Shown here piece by piece: positions 1 to 10,185 of a stretch of 64,000 nucleotides of DNA. The stretch is taken from assembly GCA_949358305.1 (NCBI GenBank), contig OX442320.1, positions 4,046,259 to 4,110,258 of the forward strand, in the 5' to 3' direction. Every line of letters begins with the position of its first letter. Position 1 is the first letter of the stretch. The position numbers were made by a program, and so were the translations under genes. A model generated the notes under the pieces. It made no database searches, was not told the origin of the DNA, and saw only the letters and a program-made list of their open reading frames with translations. This stretch comes from Strigamia acuminata (Eukaryota > Arthropoda > Chilopoda > Geophilomorpha > Linotaeniidae).

Positions 1-1746
1 ATTGGTTATTATCAGTCATTTTTCCCAAATTATTCAAAAACATGCGAGGTGTTTCGCCCTTTACTCAAAAAAGATTCCGAGTGGAATTGGACGATTCAAC
101 ACCAAGAAGCATTTGATTCACTCAAGAGAGGATTGGCAGAACCAACTCTACACCGGAAATTCCCAGATTGGACCAAGCCATACATACTACAAACAGACGC
201 CAGCTATTCAGGTTTGGGCGCTGCCCTCATGCAACTCAATGATCAAGGTGAACGAACACCAATCGCCTTTGCATCACGTGCATTGAATTCTGCTGAAAAG
301 AATTACAGCGTCACCGAGATTGAATGCTTAGCGGCGGTTTGGGCGGTCAAGAGATTTCGAGTATATCTTGAGATGATGAATTTTTATTTAGAAAGCGATC
401 ATTTGTCGTTAAAGTGGCTTTTCCAGCAGCGAGAACCAAAAGGACGCCAGGCACGATGGGTTTTGTCCCTCAGTGAGTACAAATTTACATTTCTTTACTG
501 TTCAGGAGCACAGAATCGTGTTGCGGACGCCTTGAGCCGTGCGCCTGTGGAACCATCGGAACCATTGGATGCAGACGACTCGCCTCTCGTTGATGAAACA
601 TGCTACATGGCCTATTTTGACGACCCAAATAATTGGCCAAAATTACCAATAATCAACATTATTGGAGTTGGATTGGCTGCGGCACAACAACGAAATAACG
701 CAGCTGTGATGACAAGAGCGCAAAGACGACAACAGCAAATTAAACCAAAATTAGGCAGGCCAAAAGGTTCTAAAAATAAGAAGAGACCACCACCAAATTA
801 TCAGGTATTAACTCGAACCAGAGCACGTCAACAAACACAAGTTTCGACGCCTCCTGGGGCTGTTGCACCATTGCCACCTTTGATGTTGCCTCTGCCATCA
901 CCAAATGTGCCGACCACATCATTTCCGTCCCCTAACACGTTGAGCCCACCTGCAGGACCATCTGGAGCTGCGCGACCAAATTTTGACGGATATGGAGGTC
1001 CGGATTCGGATTCGTCGGACGATTCGACAACTTATCGACCGGCATGGATGAGACGTGCAGGATTTATGCCACAACAAGTGCGTCAAGATCGATCACAATT
1101 TCAAAGAAATGCGTCGAGACGACCAATTGCTGATGGGCAACAAGACGAAGAAGAAGACGAGGCCGAGCGACTCCATGATGCGCCGCAGGATCACCAATCT
1201 TTTCGTCTAATACCAACAATTAACGAAATAATTCGTCGACAACACGAAGATACGTGGAGCGCCGAATTAATCGAATATCTTGATCAAGGACATTTGCCCA
1301 ACGACCAAGTACAAGCAGCGCGTATCAGGTATCGTGCCGTAGATTTTGCTATTTATAAGGGAATGTTGTGTCGTTATCCACCGATCGACATAAATAAAAT
1401 TCGCCGTAGAAGACAAATCTATTTGCCTTCAGCGTTACGCGAACAATATTTCAAAGCTCTGCATTACCCGCCGAGCTGCGGACATTTAGGAGTTGAAAAA
1501 ACACTTCATCGACTCCGGGCCCGAGTTTATTGGCCAAAAATGAAGGAGGACGTATTACTTTGGATTCAAAAATGTGAACCATGTCAACGAGCTAAGCCGT
1601 TGAATCGCCTTCCATATGGACCAATGATCATGGCCAAACCACGACATTTGTTTCACACAATTTACATCGATTATTACGGTAAAAAGCCCCGGTCGATTGG
1701 AGGACATTGTTACGCATTAGTAATTGTGGATGCCGCCAGTCGGTAG
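1..1746 (+). pseudogene. Ty3/gypsy pol: RT end, RNase H, zinc-binding domain
   Basis: This is the downstream part of a Ty3/gypsy polyprotein, cut by the window edge; the frame is open from base 1. In order: the RT/RNase H connection (FRPLLKKD..W), RNase H (LQTDASYSGLGAAL near residue 50, then ESDHLSLKWL), a proline/glutamine-rich linker of about 190 residues, then the HHCC zinc-binding domain (HYPPSCGHLG, CEPCQRAK) and the first integrase aspartate (YIDYYG). It would reverse-transcribe and integrate element DNA. The frame ends at a TAG (1744-1746) in DAASR-stop-LDV, where relatives usually carry Trp, so a nonsense mutation is likely. RT proper and gag lie to the left, outside the window. Confidence 0.9.
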
Positions 1747-2208
1747 TTAGATGTGAGATTGACTGAGACATCTGACTGGAAAACAACAATCAAACAATTG
1801 CAAGGATTTATTCAGCGATGGGCATTTCCAAAAGTCATTATAAGTGACAATGCGCCAGCTTTCCGTTCAATGGAATTCCAGGCTGCATGTCAGAGTTTTG
1901 GCGCCATCAATCGCTACACGGCTGTTTATCATCCACAAGGGAACTTAGCCGAAAGATTAAACCAAGCATTAAAAAACTGCATTTTGGCATATATTGAAGA
2001 ACATGTGCGCTGGGACGTTCACATTGGATATTTTGTGTTAGCAATCAACTCAGCTTATCAGGCTTCGCTTCAATATTCTCCTTATCAAATGGTGACGGGA
2101 CAAGAGGCGCGTTATCCAGGTGATTTCGATTCGGACACTGACAATGGACAGCCACTGCCGCCGGCACGAGCGCGAGAGACGCATGAATTGATGAGAATTG
2201 CGAAATAA
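1747..2208 (+). pseudogene. Ty3/gypsy integrase core, after internal stop
   Basis: Same frame as the preceding segment, continuing after the in-frame TAG. It carries the second catalytic aspartate (IISDNAPAF) and the glutamate region (HPQGNLAERLN) of the DDE integrase core. It ends at TAA 2206-2208, where the coherent sequence jumps to another frame, so a small indel near 2200 broke the gene. With the upstream stop this makes the copy non-functional. Confidence 0.85.
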
Positions 2209-2521
2209 TGCCACTGCAAATTTACAAAAAGCTCAGATTAGACATAAACGTTGGTTCGATCGAAAAAGAAGACCACACGATTTCAAACCAGGCGATTTTG
2301 TGTCTATTAAAAATCGACAATTATCATCAGCGGACCGACAGTTTGCTGCAGGACTTCGACAGAGAACGGAAGGCGTTTACGTAATCCATAAATTAACTGG
2401 ACCCAACACTGTCATTCTTATGGATAAGGATGGTCGTCGAATGCTGCCGTATAACGTCGTAGAATTGCGCCATTGGTTCAACAGTGACAAGTTTTTTTCC
2501 CATAAGATGTTTCATATGTAA
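2198..2521 (+). pseudogene. Ty3/gypsy integrase C-terminal tail (frameshifted)
   Basis: Integrase C-terminal region in a new frame: a basic stretch (RHKRWFDRKRRPHDFKPGDFVSIK) typical of the linker before the GPY/F-type domain, then KLTGPNTVILMDKDGRRMLPYNVVELRHW. The tail should follow directly from the core, so the shift at about 2198-2208 is a disabling indel. The last 33 nt lie inside the left arm of the adjoining palindrome. Confidence 0.8.
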
Positions 2522-3359
2522 CTTCCAGGAGCTCTCATTGTAGATTTGTCAAGTCTTCGTGATAGTCACAAATAAAAACAAACTTGAGTAATGCAAAGCT
2601 AGCTTAAAGGTTATGGGAAGAGAAAAATAAAAATTGAGGAGAAGATTATTTATGTCATTATTAGACCAAATCCATTGTTTATACGTGTTCAATTGTTTCG
2701 AGATTGTTATATCGTTCGTTTAAACGTTGGAAAATTCTCAAATGCCCTCCATTTTTAGTTTTTTAAAGTTTCCAAAAGTTGCCTTTGGTGGCGCTTTTTA
2801 TGACATCATCGGCGACAAACAAGCAGCTTTTTGGCATGGGCTTGGCTTCATTTAAGAGCTACGAAAATTTATTATTAGTTCTTTTGAACCTATACACATG
2901 CACCAAATAGCAAATTGGAATATTTACTGAATATTAAAATCCCAATAACCTAACAGTATTGTCAAATTAATGGAAAAAAAATTTTGTAGCTCTTAAATGA
3001 AGCCAAGCCCATGCTAAAAAGCTGCTTGTTTGTCGCCGATGACGTCATAAAAAGCGCCACCAACGGCAACTTTTGGAGACTTTCGAAAACTAAAAATGGA
3101 GGACATTTGAGAATTTTCCAACGTTTAAACAAACGATATAAGAATCTCGAAACAATTGAACACGTATAAACAATGGATTTGGTCTAATAATGACATAAAT
3201 AATCTTCTCCTCAATTTTTATTTTTCTCTTCCCATAACCTTTAAGCTAGCTTTGCATTACTCAAGTTGGTTTTTATTTGTGACTATCACGAAGACTTGAC
3301 AAATCTACAATGAGAGCTCCTGGAAGTTACATATGAAACATCTTATGGGAAAAAAACTT
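2489..3359. repeat. 871-bp palindrome (long inverted repeat)
   Basis: Two arms of about 380 bp in inverted orientation (left 2489-2870, right about 2978-3359) flank a spacer of about 107 bp. Matching landmarks are the gagctc/tgtagatttgtc segment, the gctagctt segment and the aagcagctt segment. The arms differ by scattered substitutions and are not young. The left arm begins inside the gypsy integrase tail, so the right arm holds an inverted copy of the last codons and stop. No open frame lies in the spacer. Confidence 0.9.
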
Positions 3360-3415
3360 CCTTTTAGATTAGCTGTTTTAAGTTTGTTCAACCATTGAAT
3401 GTTGAAGGGGGTAAA

Positions 3416-3545
3416 TTAAACGCCCCCAAAAACACTGGGATTCCCCCCAAATAAAACTGATTTGACCCCTCTTTTTCAACCCCCCAAATAAAACTGATTT
3501 GCCCCCTTTTTGTAGGAACCTCCCCCCAAATTTTTATTTCGCCAA
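3416..3545 (+). repeat. C-tract repeats upstream of channel exon
   Basis: Five or six runs of 5-6 C alternate with a repeated AAATAAAACTGATTTG segment that occurs twice. The minus strand is therefore G-tract rich, but spacers of about 15-20 nt are too long for a classical quadruplex. It sits between the palindrome and the splice acceptor at 3631-3632. No gene seen. Confidence 0.6.
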
Positions 3546-3632
3546 ATGGCTTATGAACGTCGCAAAAGCATAACTAGCTCAAGTGTGCACATGCAACAGT
3601 TTACTATTCATTCTGAATAAAACTTATCTCAG

Positions 3633-4398
3633 ATATCCATTTTACGATGCAAGAAACCTACCAGAATGCAAAAAAGATATTCTAAGAAATCAACACAAGC
3701 CTAGGTTGCAGTTACTTAATGCTGTGAATGCAATAGAACTGTGCAAATGTCTTGACTTGTGCGATGTGACACAGCTCAGCACATCCTTTGATGCAATACC
3801 ACATTCTGAGAATATCTTGGAAGTTTCTGTCTGCAATAATTACGTTCGCACATCGGAAGAACAATTTGCTTACGACATCATCTCTTTACTATGTGACATT
3901 GGCGGAAACATCGGACTCTACTTCGGATTGTCTTGTTTGGGACTCGTCGAAATATTTGTTCACGGCTACAAAATGCCTCTTTTGATGCTAAGAAAAACAA
4001 CTAAATCAAATTCCAAGTTGAAAGCCAAAATTGAAGCAATTCTAGAAATGAAGCTGAAGACGAAAAAAAAAAATAAACTAGAAAAGTTCATGTTACTATT
4101 TCTGATTTTCATGTCGATTTATCTAGTTTGCACTTCGATTAAACAATACTTTGATTATCCCATCGTCAAAACAATTGAGCTGGTTAGAGACAAAATCATT
4201 CAGTATCCACTCATTGTCCATTGCCGAGAAACTAAAGAAATAAGACGAGCCAAGGAAACTTTAGCAAAACATCTGCAGGATGATGTTCGTCATTACAAGC
4301 TTTCTTATTTTCTTCATCCGTTATCTGAATTTGCAAATAATTCTCTGAAATTATGGAACGCATCTTCAAATTTTAAAGACCATTACAAACTATTCCAA
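3633..4398 (+). CDS. Channel exon: TM2 of unit 1 joined to TM1 of unit 2
   Basis: The acceptor follows a pyrimidine-poor ...cttatctcag at 3631-3632; the donor is CAA|gtaagc at 4399. The frame is open through the whole exon. Order: YPFYDARNLPEC and CKCLDLC (wrist cysteines), TM2 (CDIGGNIGLYFGLSCLGLVE), a lysine-rich linker, TM1 (LLFLIFMSIYLVCTSI), then FDYPIV and YPLIVHC, the usual sequence just outside TM1. The exon starts in the same codon phase as the final exon of the gene, and the two align at their start (YPF.../LPF...NLP.C), so they are paralogous terminal exons. Confidence 0.85.
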
Positions 4399-7300
4399 GT
4401 AAGCAAAAAAATTCTTCGTAATTCTTTATAATTCTTTATAATTTCTTTGTAATTTCTTTCATTTGATTTTAGTCTCACCCCCATTCTTTTTCTCTATTGC
4501 CTGTTCGAGTTCTCTGCATTTATATTTCCCAAACTAATCGAAAGAATGAAAAATCACTTGCCATGTTTACAAACTTTTGTAAATAAATAAAAATGCGAAT
4601 TTTACTTTTCTAGAAAACTGATCATGTAAACAAACCAGTTTTTCAGAAAACACAGACTTATTCAGAAAACTAAATTCCAGTTGCAAGAGGTAGATTTTGG
4701 ATGTTTTGTGCATTGAAAACATGTAAACACCTGTGCATCTGTAAAAGTGCCGTATTGACCGTAATATTTCGTACCCCTAATTAAAAATGGCACCAATTAT
4801 AAACGAAAACGATATATTCCTTTGTTTATAACAATTTTTAATGCTTCTTGCTAAATTTTATTTGTTTCCGGGCTGTAATAGATCGACAACCATTTTGTAG
4901 TTCCAGATGATCAAAATAGGTGCATTCCCCACCCCAACCTAGGGTCAATTTTGACCCCGGAAAGTGTTTTTTATTTTTTTTTCTATTGAAAAAAATGTTT
5001 TTTATTCTGATTTTTTTCGTATTTTGCTTTTTTATCATTTAAAACAATAAAAAAAATAAGAGGACTGATAATTTAAAAAAAAAAAAATTTTCTAATAAGT
5101 TTGATTTTGGGCTAAAAACAAAATTTTAAGGTAAAAAATGTTATTATTTGGTCAAAACTAATTTTTTTTTTTTACTAAAACCATCGTTTTTTTTACTAAA
5201 ACAATCACTTTTTAGTTACGTCGCAAGGACGAACTGGCGCATGGCTGCCGGTACCATACCTTCCGTGTCGTCAGTGTGTTGCGGTATTTCATGGTGTGGT
5301 ATTGTTGCCACTTAACCTTTATTATAAATATATTTTGTTATTGTTGGATCTAATGTAATCACTAGATCCAAAAATACCAAAATAACTAGAATTTGATTTG
5401 AAATAGACAGAAAACGAAGCGAATGCATTTGGACACACACATGCTTCCATGTGCTGTGGCGGCCATCTTTGTTGGGGTCAAAAATGACCCGGGTTGGGTG
5501 AGGAGGGATTTTTTTTTAGGTTGGGGCTGCTAGGGATATTGATAAGGAGAAGTGACTTCTTTCACTTATTTGACTTCTCACAACCGGATATGACGACTTT
5601 TGTGTCATATCTCTGATAAGTCGTTTTGAAAGAAGTCAAATAAGTGAAGTAAGGAGAAGTGAAAAAATAGTTACTTCTTCTTATGAATAAGTCACTTAAA
5701 TAATGGTGCGCATGCGCATATCGCCTGGTTTCGCCTCGTTTTGGAAATTTTTGGTTGCCATCTTTTCCGATCTAATTCGCTCATCGCAATGTTGCCTAAA
5801 ACAAAAGAAATATGTGCTCTAAAATTCTAAAAACGACATGAATTTCTAATTAACACAAGAAAAAGAGATGCATGTGGTTTTTAGAATTTTAGAGCACATA
5901 TTTTTTTTTAGAATGTGAGATTGACATTTGCATCTTGGTTTGGCAGCCATTTGCAATACTTGTTCTGAGCATGCTCAGAACTCGTCACAACTGGATAGAA
6001 TTCAAACACTTAAGTAAAATAATAAGCGCGTTCAAACATAAGTCACTTCTTTCAAATGACTTATTTAATCAACTTGAGGAGAAGTCACTTCTCCTTATCG
6101 ATATTGATAAGGAGTAATGCACACATGACGTCATGTTTACCAGAAAACTAACGTCATATAAATGCACACGGTTATCCAGATAAGTAGAATTCAAACCTTA
6201 ACCTATCTGGAAAACTGATTACTGTACGTGTAAACATGGTAAATGAGAGTCGTTCACATTTTTTTTTAAATCATTTTTATTTATTCAAACTAGCCAACAT
6301 TTCACATCCACATAAACAATTTTTCACAAATAAACCCATTGTCTATTATCAAACCAACAGTATAATTGCTTTCTTGGTACCATGGGTGCCAACATTAACA
6401 TGCTTAGATCAGTATTTTCAAATTGATGTTTTTATAGAGTTTCAGTAAACTTCCTGGCGATTTTGTCACCAAGAATTATGCCAATGTGTCGGCTCTGTCC
6501 ACACCATTTGGAATCTGCACTGAATTTAGGAAAGGTAGGTGTGACTAGGAAACACATTATTGAAGGCTTTTATTTAACTTGACATAAATGTTTGTGTGTT
6601 TCAACTTCTAGTTTGCGTAATTTCTCAAAAATTTTGGCTTCGAGGTACCTTGGACGAATTCGTCCAAGGAGGTACCATACTGTAAAACAGGTCATTCCGA
6701 ACATTGTAAAAAATAATTTAAAAAAAAAGACTCATTTTTAAGCGCTGTGAACTGGAAAAACAAATTACTGTTTATCCCCATGTATAAGCCGAACAATTTA
6801 TTCCAAAATTCGGACCTCTAATTGGGGGAGGGGTCGGCTTGTATGCGCATATTTAAAAAAAATCTGCAGGAGTAGTTTGTGTTCTTATTAACGCTACAAA
6901 TACATAGGTGTATTTCAAAATCAGTTCTATTGGTGTATACGACTTCAGATGAAAGGAGATTGCCACTGTGACCGCTTGGCCACCCTAGGTGACCGGCTTC
7001 ACTCCATACACCGCCTGGTGGCCCCAAGGCCGTCCCCCTCTGTAGAGTAAACTGTTGGCCCAGCTGAGGAGGAGAAAGCTGGGCCAGCAGAGAGGAAGGA
7101 CGTGTGGTACTCGGGAGAGAAGTGTGTGCTGTTGCGGTACCACAACAACCCTGCCTGCTGCTGACTCTGCCCCTCTCATCATTCACCACGTTGACGCTTA
7201 GTAACATGGCACGGTGCCTGTTGGGGCCTTTATGAGTGGTCACATGGATCACACAAGGTAAGTGTGATAGAATGGTCGTCCAGAGTAACCGACCATGTCA

Positions 7301-9897
7301 CTTAAGTTCTGTGTGACGGGCCGATTGCTGGTGTAGCGTGCCTAGTAGTACAGCCACACAAGTGAGATAGAGGATTCCGACCCCTAGACAACGGATTAAA
7401 GGCCAAAACCCAACAATCCGGAGACCCTGTCTCGTTATTACGTGAAGGATACGTCCCTCCCATTGTAGTCAATCCCCAGACTGCAGTGGGTGGGTATGGT
7501 CTTACGACCATACCCAGTCACACCACGAATGATTTTTTAATTTAGTTTATACACGCATCCACCATTTATGAGCAAAATGGTGCCTCAGAATGGGGGGTCA
7601 GCTTATACACGGATCGGCTTATACGCGGGGATATACAGTAACATGTAAAACTGTCGACTATCACAGTCGTCGACTGTCGTATGAATTAATTTCCATTTTC
7701 ATTTTTAGCAGGGATACAGCATAAAAGCCTTTTTCCAAAAACGTAGTTTTTCTGTTTTACTTGTTTTCTTCTCACTTCTAAATGTTTCCAGCTGATCTGC
7801 CGTATTCTTCTAAAAACCTCATATATGTTAGGAACTCTTTCACCACAAAATATAAATGGAATTTGAATCAAGCAGTGAGTTCTTCTTTGGTTTTTAATCT
7901 TTGTTCAGTTGATTACTTTGATTGCCATTCATTCCAGAACTTCATTCTACCACAGAACCAATTTCTGCATCCGAAATATATTGTTTACACACCGAGTGAA
8001 CGCTACATTAAAGTTTATATTCGTCGTAAAACGGTAATCTTTCTATTAAACATTCACTACGATATTTGTACGTCGATTCTATTTAGTTGGTTCGAATAAA
8101 CACTCCAAACAACCCTTGCGCAGCAAATGATCTAATCTCAGCATGCGAACAAAAATGTTGGAAAGACAAGCTTCACTTACAACCATTCAAGTGCAAGTAT
8201 GTGTTTTCAGTATATTGGTTTCCATATCACAGCTTTATGCTGGTAACACACTAGGCATTTGTCTTTCTCAGTGTTGTATCTTGTTCACTAAATTGTGAAC
8301 GTGTTCATAATCTAAAAATCTTTTCGAAGTGAACTAACAAGGGGAGTGCACCAATAAGACTCTTCGGTCATGACATCATTGAATCTCAAATGATGAAATG
8401 ACATCATTGAATCTCAAATGATGAAATGACATCATTGAATGTCATATGATAAAATTCAACCTGGATCTTGGAACTATTTTTTACCTAGCAACAGTTGTTT
8501 ACAATATTCCTCCACAAGCTTAATTACTGCCAAAAGTGTACTATCACCATAGAAAGAGTCCGAATTTAATGTTTGATTTATTTCTTTCTGCCTGTTCATG
8601 GCATAAAAACATTTGGCCAGCTTATTTACCTGTTTGAGATAAATAAATTCCTCAAAAATTTTGTTCATGACCGAAGAGTCTTATTGGTGCACTCCCCTTG
8701 TAAGTTCAAGCTCATAAATTTGAATCAAAACTTCACGTTCAATTTTCTAATTATTTATTTTAGAAATTAAAATGTTTTTTGTTACATTTTGTGGATTGCA
8801 GATGACAAAAAAAACAACTATTTTTTTAGTAAAGCAGTCGTTTTCATTGCTTTCATGGCTGTTTTCGTTGTATAGTGATTATAGATGAATGTTTTGATGA
8901 TGAAAACGTCATCTAAACATTTAAAATAACATTTTTGCAACGTTTTCATCATCAAACGTGATGAACGTGAACTTCGTTCAAGTTCACTCCTAAAAGTGAA
9001 CAAAGATTGAATTTTTTGTTCATCGATAGCAGTGGCCTATTTCCGATTGGCTGAGCCTTTTCACTTCTGTAGTGATACCAAAAATAGATCAAAACAATGG
9101 TTGCCATTTTGACTGCTTTCCAGACAAAACAACCCATAAAAAATTTTGAAAATTGTTTTGTTCCCTGGAAGAAGCAAGCAATAAACTTAATAAACAAGAA
9201 TGTTGAAATAAACCAACATAAATCTTTATTTTATGACTTCAACATACATTTCCTTAGAAAATACAAACAACATTACATCATTTCAATGATTAAAATCATC
9301 AAATTTAAAACCACTCTGAACTATTTTTCCTGGTGGCAGCAGAGTGAGTTATGAGGCTCAGCCAATCGGAAATAGGCCCAAGTGACACATGGACAGAGTA
9401 TAATAAACGTCGTTCATGAATGCGAGCTATTAGTTTGCGTTTGATATAACACTGGTCTTACTATTAGATTGCCATTTATGGAATCGAGTAATCTACCTTA
9501 CTGCCTGACCAGAGAAACGGCTGAAGAGACTGTCAAAATGTATTTGGAAACTCTATTCAAGACAGATCCTCGCAAACATTGTTCCTGCCCATCACACTGT
9601 GAAGAGGCTGTGTTCCTATCGTCAGTACAAGTAATAGGTCTTCATGCCAGTGTTAATAAATTTATTGTTGCCAGCAATATTCGAGAAGTAATTAAGGAAG
9701 AGAAATTAATCTCTATTGTCAAATTGCTTTGTCAAATTGGATCAATCATTGGGATTTTCATCGGTCTCTCGACATTTGCACTCGTTGAATATTCCACACG
9801 ACTGTACAAGAAACGAAACAATTCGGAAACGAAAAACCATTTTATTCACTGTTACAACAAATTTCTTCATTTCGTACGATATCTTAAAAAAATGTAA
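3633..9897 (+). CDS. Degenerin/ENaC-family channel, two units fused (partial 5')
   Basis: Spliced gene for a trimeric sodium-channel family. Exons supported: 3633-4398, 6446-6534, 7792-7874, 7938-8033, 8087-8196, 9468-9897 (stop). Phases agree from 6446 onward. The first exon holds the end of one unit: cysteine-rich wrist, then TM2 with the family GxS filter (FGLSCLGLVE). It then runs without a stop through a basic linker of about 40 residues into TM1 of a second unit and the YPLIVHC start of its extracellular domain. The last exon gives the second unit's Cys-rich wrist and TM2 (IGLSTFALVE). One exon, entering in phase 0 and leaving in phase 2, appears missing between 4398 and 6446. Earlier exons of unit 1 are not in the window. 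Confidence 0.82.
4927..5506. mobile_element. MITE-like element with about 30-bp imperfect terminal repeats
   Basis: The left end begins CCCCACCCCAACCTAGGGTC and the right end is its imperfect inverse (GGGGTCAAAAATGACCC at 5474, then GGGTTGGGTG). No transposase frame. The interior is A/T-rich with poly-A/T runs. The superfamily is uncertain; the GGGTCA..TGACCC ends resemble some piggyBac-type MITEs, but no TTAA duplication is visible. Confidence 0.55.
5536..6104. mobile_element. MITE-like element, ATAAGGAGAAGTGACTTCT ends
   Basis: The 19-nt string ATAAGGAGAAGTGACTTCT starts at 5542 and its exact reverse complement ends at 6098. Imperfect pairing extends outward (atattg/cgatat). The left half contains a nested hairpin (atatgac...gtcatat near 5588-5610). 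No coding capacity. Confidence 0.6.
6446..6534 (+). CDS. Channel exon: extracellular FGIC segment
   Basis: Acceptor ...agtttcag at 6444-6445, donor AAAG|gtaggt at 6535. In the frame that joins the next exon it reads KLPGDFVTKNYANVSALSTP then FGICTEFRK. FGIC.EF is the counterpart of the conserved G-x-C-Y-T-F segment of degenerin/ENaC extracellular domains. It enters with one base of a codon (previous exon must end in phase 2) and leaves in phase 1, matching the exon at 7792. Confidence 0.75.
6766..7640. mobile_element. TA-flanked non-autonomous element with GC-rich cargo
   Basis: The left end reads TACTGTTTATCCCC then atgtataagccga. The right end is its inverse (cggcttatacgcgggg, atatacagta). 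A second inverted pair (tcggcttgtatgcg at 6834; cagcttatacacgg at 7600) lies inside. TA at the outer edge suggests Tc1/mariner-type insertion. The interior (about 6950-7515) is much richer in G+C than its surroundings and ends in a perfect 10-bp hairpin (7492-7515). No transposase or recognisable protein. Confidence 0.65.
7792..7874 (+). CDS. Channel exon: extracellular segment
   Basis: The acceptor follows a pyrimidine tract ending tttccag (7790-7791); donor GCA|gtgagt at 7875. It starts with two bases completing the codon left by 6534 and ends in phase 0: DLPYSSKNLIYVRNSF..., 27 codons. It has no diagnostic motif and is placed by phase and position in the extracellular domain. Confidence 0.65.
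7938..8033 (+). CDS. Channel exon: pre-wrist beta strand
   Basis: Acceptor cattccag at 7936-7937, donor ACG|gtaatc at 8034; 32 codons, phase 0 at both ends. The segment VYTPSERYIKVYIRR corresponds to the conserved P-G-x-E-x-x-I-x-V strand that precedes the Cys-rich wrist in this family. Confidence 0.72.
8087..8196 (+). CDS. Channel exon: Cys-rich wrist
   Basis: Acceptor tatttag at 8085-8086, donor AA|gtatgt at 8197. It reads LVRINTPNNPC..., then SACEQKCWKD and FKCK. The N-x-P-x-N-P-C start and the C-x3-C spacing are the family wrist signature. It ends in phase 2, as needed by the exon at 9468. Confidence 0.8.
8338..8700. mobile_element. PIF/Harbinger-like MITE with TAA target duplication
   Basis: Perfect terminal inverted repeats of about 36 bp begin CAAGGGGAGTGCACCAATAA. 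TAA is present on both sides (8335-8337 and 8701-8703), the TWA duplication used by the PIF/Harbinger superfamily. No transposase. The left interior has three 28-bp units. It sits in a channel intron, inside a weaker outer inverted repeat (GTTCAC-rich, about 8275-9010). Confidence 0.72.
8371..8454 (+). repeat. Three 28-bp tandem units
   Basis: TGACATCATTGAATCTCAAA followed by tgatgaaa repeats at 8371, 8399 and 8427; the last unit is diverged. Each unit is partly palindromic (atcatt...aatgat). Confidence 0.8.
9034..9378. mobile_element. 345-bp MITE with perfect 24-bp terminal repeats
   Basis: The left 24 bp start GGCCTATTTCCGATTGGCTG and the last 24 bp are the exact reverse complement. The interior is A/T-rich without a protein. 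Flanking bases (cagt / caagt) do not give a clear target duplication, so the superfamily is open. It lies in the last intron of the channel gene. Confidence 0.7.
9468..9897 (+). CDS. Channel terminal exon: wrist, TM2, C-terminus
   Basis: Acceptor ...ctattag at 9466-9467; the first base completes the Lys codon begun at 8196. It reads LPFMESSNLPYC, then HCSCPSHCEEAVF (C-x-C-P-x2-C wrist motif), TM2 (LLCQIGSIIGIFIGLSTFAL), a short basic cytoplasmic tail and TAA at 9895-9897. The GLS triplet occupies the family selectivity-filter position. AATAAA-like signals follow near 10000 and 10233. Confidence 0.88.
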
Positions 9898-10010
9898 AAG
9901 CTTCTCGCAATGTCAATGTTGTAATTTAAAGTTAGCACATAATACTATTGTATTTCTATTAAACTTGAAAATGTTCTAATTTTATTCACGGCAAACAAAA
10001 ATAAAAATGA

Positions 10011-10185
10011 TTACCGTACGGCCTCGATTTAACGCCGGGGCGTTTATTAATATTTCCGAGCCGAACCCCTCCCGGGCGAGTCGGTTTTCGGCGGCATTTA
10101 GTGCACTACACGCCGCCTAGCCCCCGGCGTTTAATAGAGGCCCGGCATTTAGATACACCCGGCGTTAAATCGAGGCAGTACGGTA
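10011..10185. mobile_element. 175-bp GC-rich MITE in the channel 3' flank
   Basis: Left TACCGTACGGCCTCGATTTA and then ACGCCGGG; the right end is the inverse with one mismatch (cctcg/gcagtacggta), giving about 28-bp terminal repeats with TA at the edges. The interior repeats GGCGTTTA/CGGCATTTA. The ends look Tc1/mariner-like. No coding sequence. Confidence 0.75.

Larger units (their letters stand above)
4399..6445 (+). other. Large intron holding two MITE-like repeats
   Basis: Intron between channel exons. It carries two inverted-repeat elements (4927-5506 and 5536-6104). Phase bookkeeping (0 at 4398, 2 needed before 6446) says at least one exon is missing from it. I searched all frames for a Cys/aromatic-rich extracellular exon and found none that was convincing, so that exon is short, deleted or displaced by the repeats. 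Confidence 0.6.

Noticed and set aside
4455-4574. Candidate channel exon after ttgattttag at about 4472
   Set aside because: In the required phase it gives a Ser/His-rich peptide ending in a stop, with no family motif and no donor.
7492-7515. 5S rRNA-like ACGACCATACC string
   Set aside because: Only about a dozen bases match; they are explained by the perfect hairpin, and the rest of the 5S sequence is absent.
8269-9033. Outer hAT-like element around the PIF MITE
   Set aside because: GTTCAC-rich ends are partly inverted (cagtgttgtatcttgttcac / gtgaacaaag...agcagtg) but imperfect, and no 8-bp duplication could be shown.
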